Below, in pieces: positions 7,891-16,680 of a stretch of 64,000 bases of DNA. Origin of the DNA: AC-69 sp963751665. GTDB lineage: Bacteria > Actinomycetota > UBA4738 > HRBIN12. The notes below the pieces were generated by a model that saw only the letters and a program-made list of their open reading frames with translations, was not told the DNA's origin and made no database searches. The stretch covers positions 310,001-374,000 of the forward strand of contig CAVVVF010000004.1 of NCBI GenBank assembly GCA_963751665.1, written 5' to 3'. A program made the position numbers and the translations under genes. The stretch's first letter is position 1; each line of letters opens with the position of its first letter.

Positions 7891-10315
7891 CTACGCGCCC
7901 GCCGCCCGGACCGTGGCGATGATCCAGCTCCCAGCACGCGCGGTCGCCCACGAGATGGTCGTGGAGATCGTGCCGGTCGCCGTCAGAACCTTGGAGGCGC
8001 CGATGTCGCGCGTGCTGCCCGTCGTCAGCAGGGTGAAGCCATTCGTCGCCGACTCGCTGCCGCCGTTGGTCCCGTTGTGGCCGACCATTGCGATAGCCCA
8101 TTCGTCAGGCTGAGCAGTGGCGCCAACGGTGGTGGGCGTAACGCTCGTCACCGGGCTGGAGAAGATGGCGCTCCCGCTCTGATCGAATGGGTTGGTGGCA
8201 TTGGCTCCGCTCAGCTCGACAACCCACATGCGAAGCGCCGCGGCCGTCGCGCCCGCCGAAAGATTGACCGTGACGGTCTGCTCGGTTCCGTCCGACACTT
8301 TCCCGAACAGCGCGCCGCGCGCGGGCGTGAACGGCTTGGTCCACCCGGGGGGCGTGTCGAAGGACGGGTTCGAAGACTGCGAGACGACGACTACGGCAAC
8401 CAGGAAGTTCCCGCTCGTCGGGGGCGAGGGAAGCGTCGCCGAGATGCTGACGCCATTGGCGGAGGCGTGCCGTTTCTGGACTTCAGAGATGGCGCCGCCC
8501 GAAGCAGTCACGGTGAAGCTGTCGGAGCTCGTTGCCGTGCCGCCCGGGGTGATGACGGAGATCGGCCCGGTAGTGGCCCCTGCCGGGACCGTGGCCGTGA
8601 TCTGGGTGTCCGAGTTCACCGCGAAGTTGCCGGTCCCGACGCTCGTCCCGTTGAACTGCACGTCGTTCGCCCCCGTGAAGCCCGATCCGGTGATCGTGAC
8701 GGTGGTTCCCACCGGACCCGAGGTTGGGGAGAACCCCGTGATGGCCGGAGCCGGGGATCCCGTCACAGTGAAGCTGTCGGAGCTCGTTGCCGTGCCGCCC
8801 GGGGTGATGACGGAGATCGGCCCGGTAGTGGCCCCTGCCGGGACCGTGGCCGTGATCTGGGTGTCCGAGTTCACCGCGAAGTTGCCGGTCCCGACGCTCG
8901 CCCCGTTGAACTGCACGTCGTTCGCCCCCGTGAAGCCCGATCCGGTGATCGTGACGGTGGTTCCTACCGGACCCGAGGGCGGGGAGAACCCCGTGATGGA
9001 CGGGGCAGGGGGAGGGGCGGTCGGCAGGAACTCGTTGTGCCAGTACTGGGTGCTGCCGTGGATCGATGCCTCGACCACGGCCCCGCTTGCGGCGGTGACG
9101 ACCTGTTTCGTGGATGTGGGATCGTCAGCGGCACCGGAGCCCTTCACCCACGGCACGAAACCGTTGCTGTTGAAGCCGGGAGACGTGAAGGAGCTTTCCC
9201 AGACGTCGATCTCTCCGGAACGCGCGGCCCAGACCCAGATGGCGTTCTGCCCGGGGCTGAGCGCCGCGATCGGTCGAGTGGCGTCCTGGGAGACCGGACT
9301 GACCGGGAACGCCGACCAGGTCCCGTTCGAGCTCCGGCGAAGCATGGCGATCAGCGGGTCGTTCGGCGCGCCGGAGACGTTGTTGAGGCTGGTCTTGACG
9401 GCAACGTAGATCGTGTCGCCGGAAACCTTGACGTTCATGTGGTCGTCAGCACAGAGGTCGGAGTTCAGGGTGGGACATCCGCCCACCCCGCCGCCGTACG
9501 CGGTCTCGACGGTCCAGTTCGAGGTGACCGGGTCGGAGTCCGATCGCCAGGCGAAGAAGTCTCTCTTCGCCACCTGGTCCGACCAGATACACACCGATCT
9601 TGTTCCCCTCGAACGACGTCACCGTTGAGATGTCGTCGGGGGCCACCTTCGTCTTCGAGATCGTGATGAACGTGAAGGACGTTCCTCCCGGAGCCGTGTA
9701 GCCGACCTTGATATCCGTGCCGGACTCGAAGGTGGTCCAGAGTCGGCCTGTGCTGTCCTTCGCGATCGTGAGGGTTTCAGGACTGACCGTCGTGATCGGG
9801 AATGGACCCGAGACGGTTCCCCAGCTCCCGCCGCCGAGGTAAGGGACCTCGTAGAGGTTGCTCTGCCTGGGATTGCCCGACACAGAGCTCTTGTTGTCTC
9901 GCGTCGAGACGTACAGCATCGAGCCGTCCAAGATCGTGTCCGCTTTGCTCCATGGGTCGGCGCCCGGTAAGACGACGCGCGCCACCCAGGCGTGGTTGAC
10001 CAACTCCCAGAGGTACACGCCGGCGGAGGGGGAGGGTCCCGAGGTACCCAGCACCGCCCACCAGCGGACCGGTTCGGTGGAACCGTCGCCCGTGTAGAAG
10101 AGCTTGCTCTCCGGCTTGTGGGTGGTGCCCTCGCCGCCGGCCGACTGGACGGCGGATCCGTAGGTGAAGTCGAGCTGCCCGTTCGGTGACAGCTTCGTGG
10201 GGAAGGCCATCGCCGGCGAGGGGATGAGCGCGACGGCGAGGAGCGTGGCGACGATCAACGCACTTGACCGTACGAGCGCGCCGCGCTTCCTTCGCCGCCC
10301 GAGCAGCCTAGTCAT
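7891..10315 (-). CDS. secreted protein with two IPT/TIG repeats (frame broken near 9588)
   Basis: Gene of about 807 codons read leftward. The N-terminus is a clear signal peptide: a basic stretch, then SSALIVATLLAVALI and a probable AMA cleavage site. The first ~400 residues look like a beta-propeller or sialidase-type fold (strands with 'STGRLWTTFESG', 'DPWSKADTILDGSMLYVS'). Two IPT/TIG domains follow, each starting ITGFSPxSGPVGTTVTITG, and then a ~190-residue C-terminal domain of beta-strand character. The frame changes by one base near 9588, where the protein continues as WSDQVAKRDFFAW; homology-like continuity on both sides suggests a sequence error. Its start overlaps the stop of the upstream CDP-alcohol phosphotransferase gene. 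It is an extracellular protein, perhaps binding or cleaving the polymer. The function is unknown. Confidence 0.7.
8513..8999. repeat. tandem ~255-bp repeat encoding two IPT/TIG domains
   Basis: Two adjacent copies, starting at 8513 and 8768 (period 255 bp, 85 codons). Across the first ~230 bp only about four bases differ by eye, so the two IPT domains arose by a recent in-frame duplication or are kept alike by recombination. Confidence 0.9.
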
Positions 10316-11159
10316 CCCGAACGAGATCCTGCCTTCTGGGGATGTGACCGGTTCGTGCGATGTAGATGCTTCGGGACAGGGCCAACGTGGGGAAGGATAT
10401 CGCGAACAGGATCAGGATCAGGCTGCGCGGCGTCGCCTCGTAAGCTCCGAAGAGGTTCACATGATCAAAGCCGAGCTCGATCGCGAGCGCCGCGATGATC
10501 TGGTACACGAGGAAGGCCGGGATGCTGCGCAGCCCGACCAGGATGCGGGTGACCACGCGGCGCCCTCCCCTCAGCGCCCGGTCTGATCGCACGACGTACG
10601 GATCCTCGAGCTCCCCGCGACCCATGTTCGCACGGTACCAGACGTCGACCGCCTCCTTGTCCAGCAGGAACCCAGCGACGATCAAGGCGCCCAAGATGAG
10701 GTCCAGGTCGGCGGCGTGTCCGTCCCGATGTCCCAGCCACGTTCCGATCGCGGCGGCATACAGCACGGCGGGCTTGGTCACCCGCCCCACCATGAGGTCG
10801 TAATACGCCCCCTTGACGCTGGCGAGGTCCTTCACCCTCGCCAGCTCACCGTCGACGTAGTCGGCGAGGATGTGGAGCTGGTAGACGAAGAACGCCGCGA
10901 TCGGCAGTAGCAGGCCGCTTGGCGCGAGCAGGAGGGCGGCCGCTCCAAGGCCGAGGAGGGCGGAGACCAGGGTGACCTGGTTCGGGGTGACGGCGGGAGC
11001 GTTGTTCAGGATCCACGTGCTCACCCTGACCGAGATCCGAGGCATCACGAAGCGCATCCGCGGCCCTGCGCGGAACAACTCGCGCTTCGCCCCTACGCGC
11101 ACCTCCTCCACGGTGTAGAGCCGCGTCTCCGACTCTTCGACCGGATCCTTCTGCATCAT
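10308..11159 (-). CDS. CDP-alcohol phosphatidyltransferase family membrane protein
   Basis: 283 residues with start at ATG 11159. After an N-terminal cytoplasmic segment the protein has several membrane helices and the family motif D-x2-D-G-x2-A-R-x8-G-x3-D, seen as DYVDGELARVKDLASVKGAYYD. The fourth motif aspartate, expected four residues later, is replaced by Gly (LMVG). Family members transfer a phosphoalcohol between a CDP-linked donor and an acceptor alcohol in the membrane. Two genes upstream on the same strand make CDP-ribitol if their TarIJ assignment is right, so this enzyme could move ribitol phosphate onto a lipid or glycan; that is inference. A phospholipid synthase role is the alternative. 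It overlaps the secreted IPT protein gene by 8 nt and is 123 nt from the dehydrogenase gene. Confidence 0.8.
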   Translation of the reverse strand: MMQKDPVEESETRLYTVEEVRVGAKRELFRAGPRMRFVMPRISVRVSTWILNNAPAVTPNQVTLVSALLGLGAAALLLAPSGLLLPIAAFFVYQLHILADYVDGELARVKDLASVKGAYYDLMVGRVTKPAVLYAAAIGTWLGHRDGHAADLDLILGALIVAGFLLDKEAVDVWYRANMGRGELEDPYVVRSDRALRGGRRVVTRILVGLRSIPAFLVYQIIAALAIELGFDHVNLFGAYEATPRSLILILFAISFPTLALSRSIYIARTGHIPRRQDLVRDD

Positions 11160-11282
11160 CGGATGGAGCTTAGGCTGGGCTCGACAGGGGAGCTATCGAG
11201 CAGCCAACGTAGATTTTCAGCACAGACTCTGTAGGCCTCTGTCGGTCAATGCTGCAGGATCTTCTACGGTGAATGGACGACC

Positions 11283-12392
11283 TCACTGCCAGAGCGTGAC
11301 GGTCCTGCCCCCGTCGGTCTTGGTCCAGGCGTAATACATGGCATCGTCGAGATCCCTGGCGGTCCGCACGGCGAACTCCTTCGGGGCCAGGGCCCGTTCG
11401 AGGAGGCATGCCACCCGCGGCTCGCTGGCGAGACGCAGTGCCTCGGAGAAGTGTCGGAGGAGGGCCCGGTTACACCCGATCAGGCTCAACCCCTTCGCGA
11501 TCACCTTCCTCGTGTCGAAGAGGAGGGAACCTTCTGAGGGGCCGAACATCACACCCTTACCACCCGGCCTCAACATCTCAACGGCGAGTGCCAGCGTCTG
11601 GTCGTTGGAATCGCCCCCGACGCATTCGAAGGCGACGTCGATCCGCCCCCTGAGCTGCGCGGCCCCCTCCCCGCCGTCCTCCTCGACGGGGGTCGCCAGT
11701 CCCTCCACGATGCTCGACCGCGCGTCCCAGTGGTGCCCAGTCATGACGATCTGGTTGGGCTTCACGCCGAGCGTCGCGTGGAGCGCGATGACCGTGAGGA
11801 TGCCGATCGCTCCGTTGCCGAGGACCAGGAACGAGGCATCCGCCGGTGGGGACACCTGTTCCAGACCGGCCAGCACAGTCGCGAGCGGCTCGGTCAGGAC
11901 TGCCAACTCGTCCGGTGTCTCCGGCGGGAGCGCGACGGCGCATTCGGCAGGGTGAAGGAAAGCGGTCTGGGCCATCCCGTCCACGTTGCTCGAGAGGAAG
12001 TTGCCGTCGGTGCAGTAGTTCGCGCCTGCCCCCCCCGGACGGCACGCGTAACACGCCGCGTCCGGGCTCGGATAGCGATCGGGATGGGCGATCGTGCAGG
12101 GGATGTTGGGAGAGGGAACCACGTGCTCGCCCACCCTGAAAGAGACGCCGTCGCCAACGGCGACGACCTCCGCCACGCCTTCGTGCAACAGGGCGATCGG
12201 AAGCTTCTTCATGATCGCGGAACGTTCGCGGCTCCCCGTGTACAGCTTGAGGTCCGATCCGCAGATCCCGGATCGCATCGGCCGCAGAAGAAGCAGGCCG
12301 GGAGTGGGGCCCGGCATCGGCTCCTCGAACGCCTCGATCCGAAACGGGCGCGTGAGCCGGTAAACGGTCGCCTCCGGGGCGCTCCTCGTCAC
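11283..12392 (-). CDS. tarJ: TarJ-like ribulose-5-phosphate reductase (zinc-type MDR dehydrogenase)
   Basis: 369-residue medium-chain dehydrogenase. It shares with TarJ, as I recall that protein, the segments LYTGSR...KLPIALLHEGVAEVV, the FECVGG loop in the Rossmann domain, the DTRKVIAKGLSLIG segment and the ending GRTVTLW. This makes it more likely a ribulose-5-phosphate reductase (NADPH, giving ribitol 5-phosphate) than a generic alcohol dehydrogenase. Zinc ligands are plausible at SGICGSD and the HEG motif. A 30-residue insert with cysteines (AACYACRPG, NYC) is present that short TarJ proteins lack. The GTG start overlaps the stop of the cytidylyltransferase gene by 4 nt, the pairing seen in tarIJ loci. 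Confidence 0.75.
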   Translation of the reverse strand: MTRSAPEATVYRLTRPFRIEAFEEPMPGPTPGLLLLRPMRSGICGSDLKLYTGSRERSAIMKKLPIALLHEGVAEVVAVGDGVSFRVGEHVVPSPNIPCTIAHPDRYPSPDAACYACRPGGAGANYCTDGNFLSSNVDGMAQTAFLHPAECAVALPPETPDELAVLTEPLATVLAGLEQVSPPADASFLVLGNGAIGILTVIALHATLGVKPNQIVMTGHHWDARSSIVEGLATPVEEDGGEGAAQLRGRIDVAFECVGGDSNDQTLALAVEMLRPGGKGVMFGPSEGSLLFDTRKVIAKGLSLIGCNRALLRHFSEALRLASEPRVACLLERALAPKEFAVRTARDLDDAMYYAWTKTDGGRTVTLWQ

Positions 12393-13102
12393 CCCAACCA
12401 GTCCCGCCGCCGCGTCTCGAGGACCTGCTGGGCGAACAACAGGTCGATGTTGGTGGTCACCTTGAAGCCCTCGAACGAGCCCTCGACCGCCCTGACCTGG
12501 CCACCGTTGGCCAATACGAGCTGCGCGTCATCCGTTGCCCCCGCCGTGCCGACTGCTCGGGCGTGCTCGTGCGCCTGCATGAGGACCTCGTACCGGAAGG
12601 TCTGGGGGGCCTGGCCATTCCGGAGGTGGGTCCGGTCGGGGATGTTCACGATGAACCCGTCGCGCTCTTCCACGATCGTGTCGAGCGTGGGCACCACGAC
12701 ATCAGCAGCTCCGTAGATCCGAGCAGCTTCGATCGCTTCGGCGATCGATTTCTCCGACGAGAAGGGGCGGACCCCGTCCTGTACGACGACGGTCTCGCAA
12801 GGCTCGATCGCATGGAGGCCATGGAATACCGACTCCTGCCGGGTGGCTCCGCCCGGCACGAACTTCCGCACTTTCAGATAGCCGAACGTCGAACAGATGT
12901 CGTAGTAGAGTTGCTCATAGCGCTCGTTGATCACGAGAGCTATCTCATCGATCATCGGGAGCGCCTCGTACGTGTCGAGACAGTAGGCGAGGAGCGGCTT
13001 GCCTTCGATGTCGACGAACTGCTTCGGGATGAAGGACCCGTTGAACCTGCTCCCGGTCCCTCCGGACAACACGATGGCGGTTACCTCAGGCATCCCATCC
13101 AC
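12389..13102 (-). CDS. tarI: TarI/IspD-family cytidylyltransferase (probable ribitol-5-phosphate cytidylyltransferase)
   Basis: 237 residues; the IspD/TarI fold shows AIVLSGGTGSRFN (CTP loop), IPKQFVDIEGKPLL, GGATRQESVFHGL and VVQDGVRPF. The segment HLRNGQAPQTFRYEVL and the end VTTNIDLLFAQQVL fit the TarI branch as well as IspD. It should join CTP and an alditol phosphate to give a CDP-alditol, most likely CDP-ribitol because the coupled downstream gene looks like TarJ. An IspD role in isoprenoid synthesis (4-diphosphocytidyl-methylerythritol) cannot be fully excluded by sequence reading alone, but that gene is rarely placed next to a TarJ homologue. Confidence 0.75.
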   Translation of the reverse strand: MDGMPEVTAIVLSGGTGSRFNGSFIPKQFVDIEGKPLLAYCLDTYEALPMIDEIALVINERYEQLYYDICSTFGYLKVRKFVPGGATRQESVFHGLHAIEPCETVVVQDGVRPFSSEKSIAEAIEAARIYGAADVVVPTLDTIVEERDGFIVNIPDRTHLRNGQAPQTFRYEVLMQAHEHARAVGTAGATDDAQLVLANGGQVRAVEGSFEGFKVTTNIDLLFAQQVLETRRRDWLG

Positions 13103-13117
13103 CTCTCCTCACGATCA

Positions 13118-14110
13118 TCAGGCGATCCCCCATCCATCGAATCCCTCCGGCATGTAGGAGCGGAGTCGCGCGACATCGTCGCGCAGCGCCTCGATCAGTT
13201 GTGCGCGGAGTGCCTTGGGAACCCGTACCAGGGCAAGGCGCGAGGCCGTTGTGTGCTCCCGCCCGCCCACCCATCTAGCCGCGCCCGGGGCCGTCGACAA
13301 CAGCACCTGCTGGTCGGCCGGGATGTATCGGTTCATGTAGCGACGCAACCACCAACGCGTGCTTCTCGGCAGGAAGCCCTTCAGATTCCGCCTCGCCCAC
13401 CACAGACCGAACGGCGAGCTCGCCCGTTCGTCGGTGCGGTAGAACTCTCGATCGATCGTCGGCGCCACGAAATCCGGATCGATCTGCAAGAACCGGTGCA
13501 CGCGGTGCATGGTCGCGAGGCGCTGCGTCCTCAGCTCTTCGGCGGTGAGCACGAGGATGCTCTCCCGGGGGAACCAGTTGAGGTACCGCTCGATCTGGAC
13601 CGCGTACCGCGTCACGTCCACATAGGTCGGGTCGCGAAGAACCGCCGATTCGATCGGCGCGTGTTCGGAGCCCACCATCACACGGTGTTGGTAATGGGAA
13701 CGGATCCGCTCGATCGGATCACGAACCAGGTAGATGAGCTTGACGTCAGGGAGGTATGCGGCGATCCGCTCGGGAACCCCCGTGTGCTCCGGGTACTTCG
13801 TGTACGACGGTGACGCTTCTCCCACGGCCACCACATCGGAACCGGCCCGGCGGAACCGCCGTCCGTACCAGTCCATCCCCCGGGGCCAGTTCCTTTCCTC
13901 CACGAAGAAGTCCATCTCCTTGAGCGGCGACATGAAGACCTGCGGATGAGCCCGTAGGTATTCGAATAGGCTCGTCGTCCCCGCCTTCATCGCGCCGATC
14001 ACGATGAAATCGGGGAGCCGCCAGTTCCTCGACCCGAGCAGCCGCGGTCGGTGGCCGCTCGCGGTGATCCGAGCGTGTTCGGTCGAGCGTTGGGTCATGC
14101 GATCCCCCAT
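13118..14110 (-). CDS. PAPS-dependent sulfotransferase (copy A)
   Basis: 330 residues. The 5'-phosphosulfate-binding loop is FIVIGAMKAGTTSLFEYL with the K-x-G-T-T-S core, and the 3'-phosphate-binding region is LIYLVRDPIERIRSHYQHR. The acceptor site cannot be read. It should transfer sulfate from PAPS to a hydroxyl, presumably on the polysaccharide made here. The gene is a tandem paralogue of the next upstream sulfotransferase, ends with the same eleven residues (MPEGFDGWGIA) and overlaps it by 16 nt. PAPS can be supplied by the APS kinase encoded at 25.2 kb. Confidence 0.9.
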   Translation of the reverse strand: MGDRMTQRSTEHARITASGHRPRLLGSRNWRLPDFIVIGAMKAGTTSLFEYLRAHPQVFMSPLKEMDFFVEERNWPRGMDWYGRRFRRAGSDVVAVGEASPSYTKYPEHTGVPERIAAYLPDVKLIYLVRDPIERIRSHYQHRVMVGSEHAPIESAVLRDPTYVDVTRYAVQIERYLNWFPRESILVLTAEELRTQRLATMHRVHRFLQIDPDFVAPTIDREFYRTDERASSPFGLWWARRNLKGFLPRSTRWWLRRYMNRYIPADQQVLLSTAPGAARWVGGREHTTASRLALVRVPKALRAQLIEALRDDVARLRSYMPEGFDGWGIA

Positions 14111-15042
14111 CCGTCGAACCCTTCGGGCATGTAGGTGCGCAATCTTGCGACGTCGTCCCCGAGCCGTTCGATCAGTTGCTGGCGCACCCGATCTGGCACC
14201 ACGAACGACGGGTTCGGATCATGGGTCGATCGCGCTCGGGCTCGACGACCGAGCGAAGCAGGCAGCGCGAGGTCGACCAGCTCTTTCACACGCTTGCCGG
14301 CCGGCACGTACCGCTTGACCGTGCGCCTGACCCACCACACGAACGGCGGATAGGTGGCCCGCTCGTCGGAGGTGTAGAATTCCCGTTCGATGGTGTCGGG
14401 GACGAAGTCTGGATCGATCTCCAGGAACGAGTAGATCCGCCGCATCGTCGGCAGTCGGTGGCTCCGAAGCTCCTCGGACGTGACGAGGAGGAGCCCCTCG
14501 GGTGAGAACCACTGCAGGTACCGTTCGACCTGCATCGCGTAGCGGCTGCAGTTCACGTAGCGCTCGTCCCGAAGGACGGCCAAGTCGAGGGGCGCACGCT
14601 CGGCACCTGCGAGCACCCGGTGCTGGTACTGGGAGCGGATCCGCTCGATCGGATCCCGGACGACATAGATCAAGCGCACGTCCGGGATGCAGTTGGCGAT
14701 CCGCTCGGGAACACCTTCGAACTCGGGATACTTCGTATAGGCGGTCGATGCTTCCCCGATCGCCCGCACGTCGTCGCTCGCACCCGCGAACTGGGCGCGA
14801 TACCAGTCGAGCCCTCGTTTCCAGTTCTTCTCTGCAACGAAGAACTCAACCTCCTTGAGCGGCGACAAGTACGCTTCCGGGTGTGCCTGCAGGTAGTGGA
14901 AGAGGCTGGTCGTGCCGGCCTTCATCGCTCCGATCACGATGAAGTTCGGGAGCCTGCCGTCACGGGATCTCCGGAGCCGAGGAGCACGCGAGGGGCGGGT
15001 GACGGTGGCGTTCGCCGCGGCCTTGCCCTTCGCGGTTAGCAC
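14095..15042 (-). CDS. PAPS-dependent sulfotransferase (copy B)
   Basis: 315 residues, with the same domain layout as its neighbour: FIVIGAMKAGTTSLFHYL for the PAPS 5' loop and LIYVVRDPIERIRSQYQHR for the 3' site. The two proteins are clearly paralogous over their whole length but differ most in the C-terminal third before the shared ending, so they may sulfate different positions. Its gene overlaps the upstream glycosyltransferase gene by 7 nt and the downstream sulfotransferase gene by 16 nt, so the three are probably one transcript. Start taken at 15042; the first ~25 residues are basic and weakly conserved between the copies, so a later start is possible. Confidence 0.9.
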   Translation of the reverse strand: MLTAKGKAAANATVTRPSRAPRLRRSRDGRLPNFIVIGAMKAGTTSLFHYLQAHPEAYLSPLKEVEFFVAEKNWKRGLDWYRAQFAGASDDVRAIGEASTAYTKYPEFEGVPERIANCIPDVRLIYVVRDPIERIRSQYQHRVLAGAERAPLDLAVLRDERYVNCSRYAMQVERYLQWFSPEGLLLVTSEELRSHRLPTMRRIYSFLEIDPDFVPDTIEREFYTSDERATYPPFVWWVRRTVKRYVPAGKRVKELVDLALPASLGRRARARSTHDPNPSFVVPDRVRQQLIERLGDDVARLRTYMPEGFDGWGIA

Positions 15043-16286
15043 GGGGTGCCCCCGGCGTGCGCGAAACCGTTCATCTCTCGCGTCGATCCCGCTGCGAGGA
15101 CCGGGCCGATAACCCGTCGGTACCGACGTGTGATCGTTTCGCCAGTCCAGGCTGAGAGGTCGATGACGGGCCCCGGACCCGGTCGATCGCGGCGCAGGAC
15201 GGAGAGCGTGGCTGATGCTGCGGCAGCCAGGTCGCCTGGCGCCACGGCCGCGCCATCAGCGCCCAGGTCGATCAGCTCCTGGACTCCGTCGACGGCGTAC
15301 GCGACGAACGGCGTCCCCACCGCGGACGCCTGCACGAGGACCTGCGGAACCCCTTCGATGGAGCTGAGCAGCACTACCACGTCCGCAGTGGCGACCAGCG
15401 GCAGTGGATGGTGTACGAAGCCCAGGAGTTTGGCGTCGTCCGCAAATCCCGCCGCGTTCAACGTCCGCTGGAGAGGACCGGCCAGGTGGCCCTCTCCAGC
15501 CACGACGAGGTAGGGACGCGGGGACGCGTTCGACGCGATGAGTCGGGCGAGAAGGGAAGGAAGGTCCAGCACGTTCTTCCGCGAGTCCAGGCTGCCCAGG
15601 TAGAGGATCAGCGGGCGGTCGATTGGGAGGTCGAGCGTCCGGCAAACCTCGTCCTTCGGGGCCAGCACTCCGTCGCCCGGTCGTAGCGGCACGCCGGACC
15701 GGACGATGTGCAGCTTGTGGACCGGCACGCCGATCTCGGCGTATCGGCGGGAAAGGTCGGCGCCGCCCACGGCGTAAGCCACTGTCACGTGAGCAAGCCC
15801 GGACTCGATCCATCGGAACGCCTTGCTCTGCCACACGGGGTACCCGTCGCCGAAGCTGGGCATCGACAGCGAGTGGACGGCAGGTACTCGGCAGAGCCAG
15901 GCTGCCGTGCGACCGAGCACCCCCGCCTTGGATTGATGGGTGATGACGAGGTCAAACCCGCGATTTCGCAGGAATCGGACGAGTCGCTGGAGCGTGACGG
16001 CGTCGCGCCAGGGATCCGGTTGGCGCACCAGCGTCGGCAGGACCGTGAGCGAGGCCGGAGCCACCTGCCGCTCGGCGAGGACGGGATCCGAGTCACTACC
16101 AACGACGAGGTGGTGCTCCGTCTCTGGGAAGGCCTCAACGATGTCGACGACGCGCCGTTCCGAGCCGCCGTGAAGGTACCGCGTCACGATGTGCACGATC
16201 GCCTTTGGCCGCCGATCGGTGCTCCCGTTGATGGGGTTAAGTGGGAGCTCGTGAAGTTCGTCTGGGACGATCGTCATCTCTCCCAC
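15036..16286 (-). CDS. glycosyltransferase family 4 protein
   Basis: 416 residues with a GT-B fold layout: N-terminal acceptor domain with H-x-G-G-S-E-R near residue 39 and FDLVITHQSKAGVLG, then the C-terminal donor domain with ILYLGSLDSRKN and SIEGVPQVLVQASAVGTPFV. The E-G-x-P / G-x-P-x-V region is the nucleotide-sugar site of GT4 enzymes. It should add one sugar to the lipid-linked repeat unit in the cytoplasm; sugar and linkage cannot be told. It is the first gene of the leftward block that runs through the sulfotransferases. The ATG at 16277 is an equally good start. Confidence 0.85.
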   Translation of the reverse strand: MGEMTIVPDELHELPLNPINGSTDRRPKAIVHIVTRYLHGGSERRVVDIVEAFPETEHHLVVGSDSDPVLAERQVAPASLTVLPTLVRQPDPWRDAVTLQRLVRFLRNRGFDLVITHQSKAGVLGRTAAWLCRVPAVHSLSMPSFGDGYPVWQSKAFRWIESGLAHVTVAYAVGGADLSRRYAEIGVPVHKLHIVRSGVPLRPGDGVLAPKDEVCRTLDLPIDRPLILYLGSLDSRKNVLDLPSLLARLIASNASPRPYLVVAGEGHLAGPLQRTLNAAGFADDAKLLGFVHHPLPLVATADVVVLLSSIEGVPQVLVQASAVGTPFVAYAVDGVQELIDLGADGAAVAPGDLAAAASATLSVLRRDRPGPGPVIDLSAWTGETITRRYRRVIGPVLAAGSTREMNGFAHAGGTPC

Positions 16287-16680
16287 TCGCTCGCTGAGGA
16301 CACCGCAATGCCGGCATGGAAAGCTGCGGCTCGCCTCACGCCGACGCTAGCGAGGGAAGCAGTACACCGCATGCGAAGAACGGCGTATCCGGGGTACGGC
16401 CGATCGATCTGCGATCTACGTAGGAGGCCGCTGGGGAACGTGTGCGTGATCCGCGGTGTGGCGACACCCAGCGACGTTGCGCAGAGGCGCCCCCGTACAT
16501 GTAGATACGCCGTTGTGCAGATGCTCCGACGCTGGTGTGTCTCTAATGTTGCCTCACGGCACACCCGCTACCGCCGCGACGACAGCCGTCTGCGTCCCCA
16601 GTGGCCGATCAGGTGGACAAGGGCCCCGGGCGGGCAGGCGGATGTCGGACAGCCGACGTTGACGATCGAAGGGGGGAGAG
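16287..16680. other. 394-bp divergent intergenic region
   Basis: This separates the leftward glycosyltransferase block from the rightward sugar transferase. It must carry both promoters, but I do not see a convincing -35/-10 pair. No conserved protein or RNA feature is recognised. The purine run AAGGGGGGAGAG at 16669-16680 directly before TTG 16681 is the ribosome binding site for the rightward gene. Confidence 0.5.

Noticed and set aside
5727..7937. 736-residue antisense frame over the phosphodiesterase gene
   Set aside because: No recognisable domain; sense frame has full catalytic motifs.
7696..9666. 656-residue rightward frame opposite the IPT protein
   Set aside because: Low-complexity Arg/Gly/Asp shadow that repeats because the sense strand has tandem IPT repeats.
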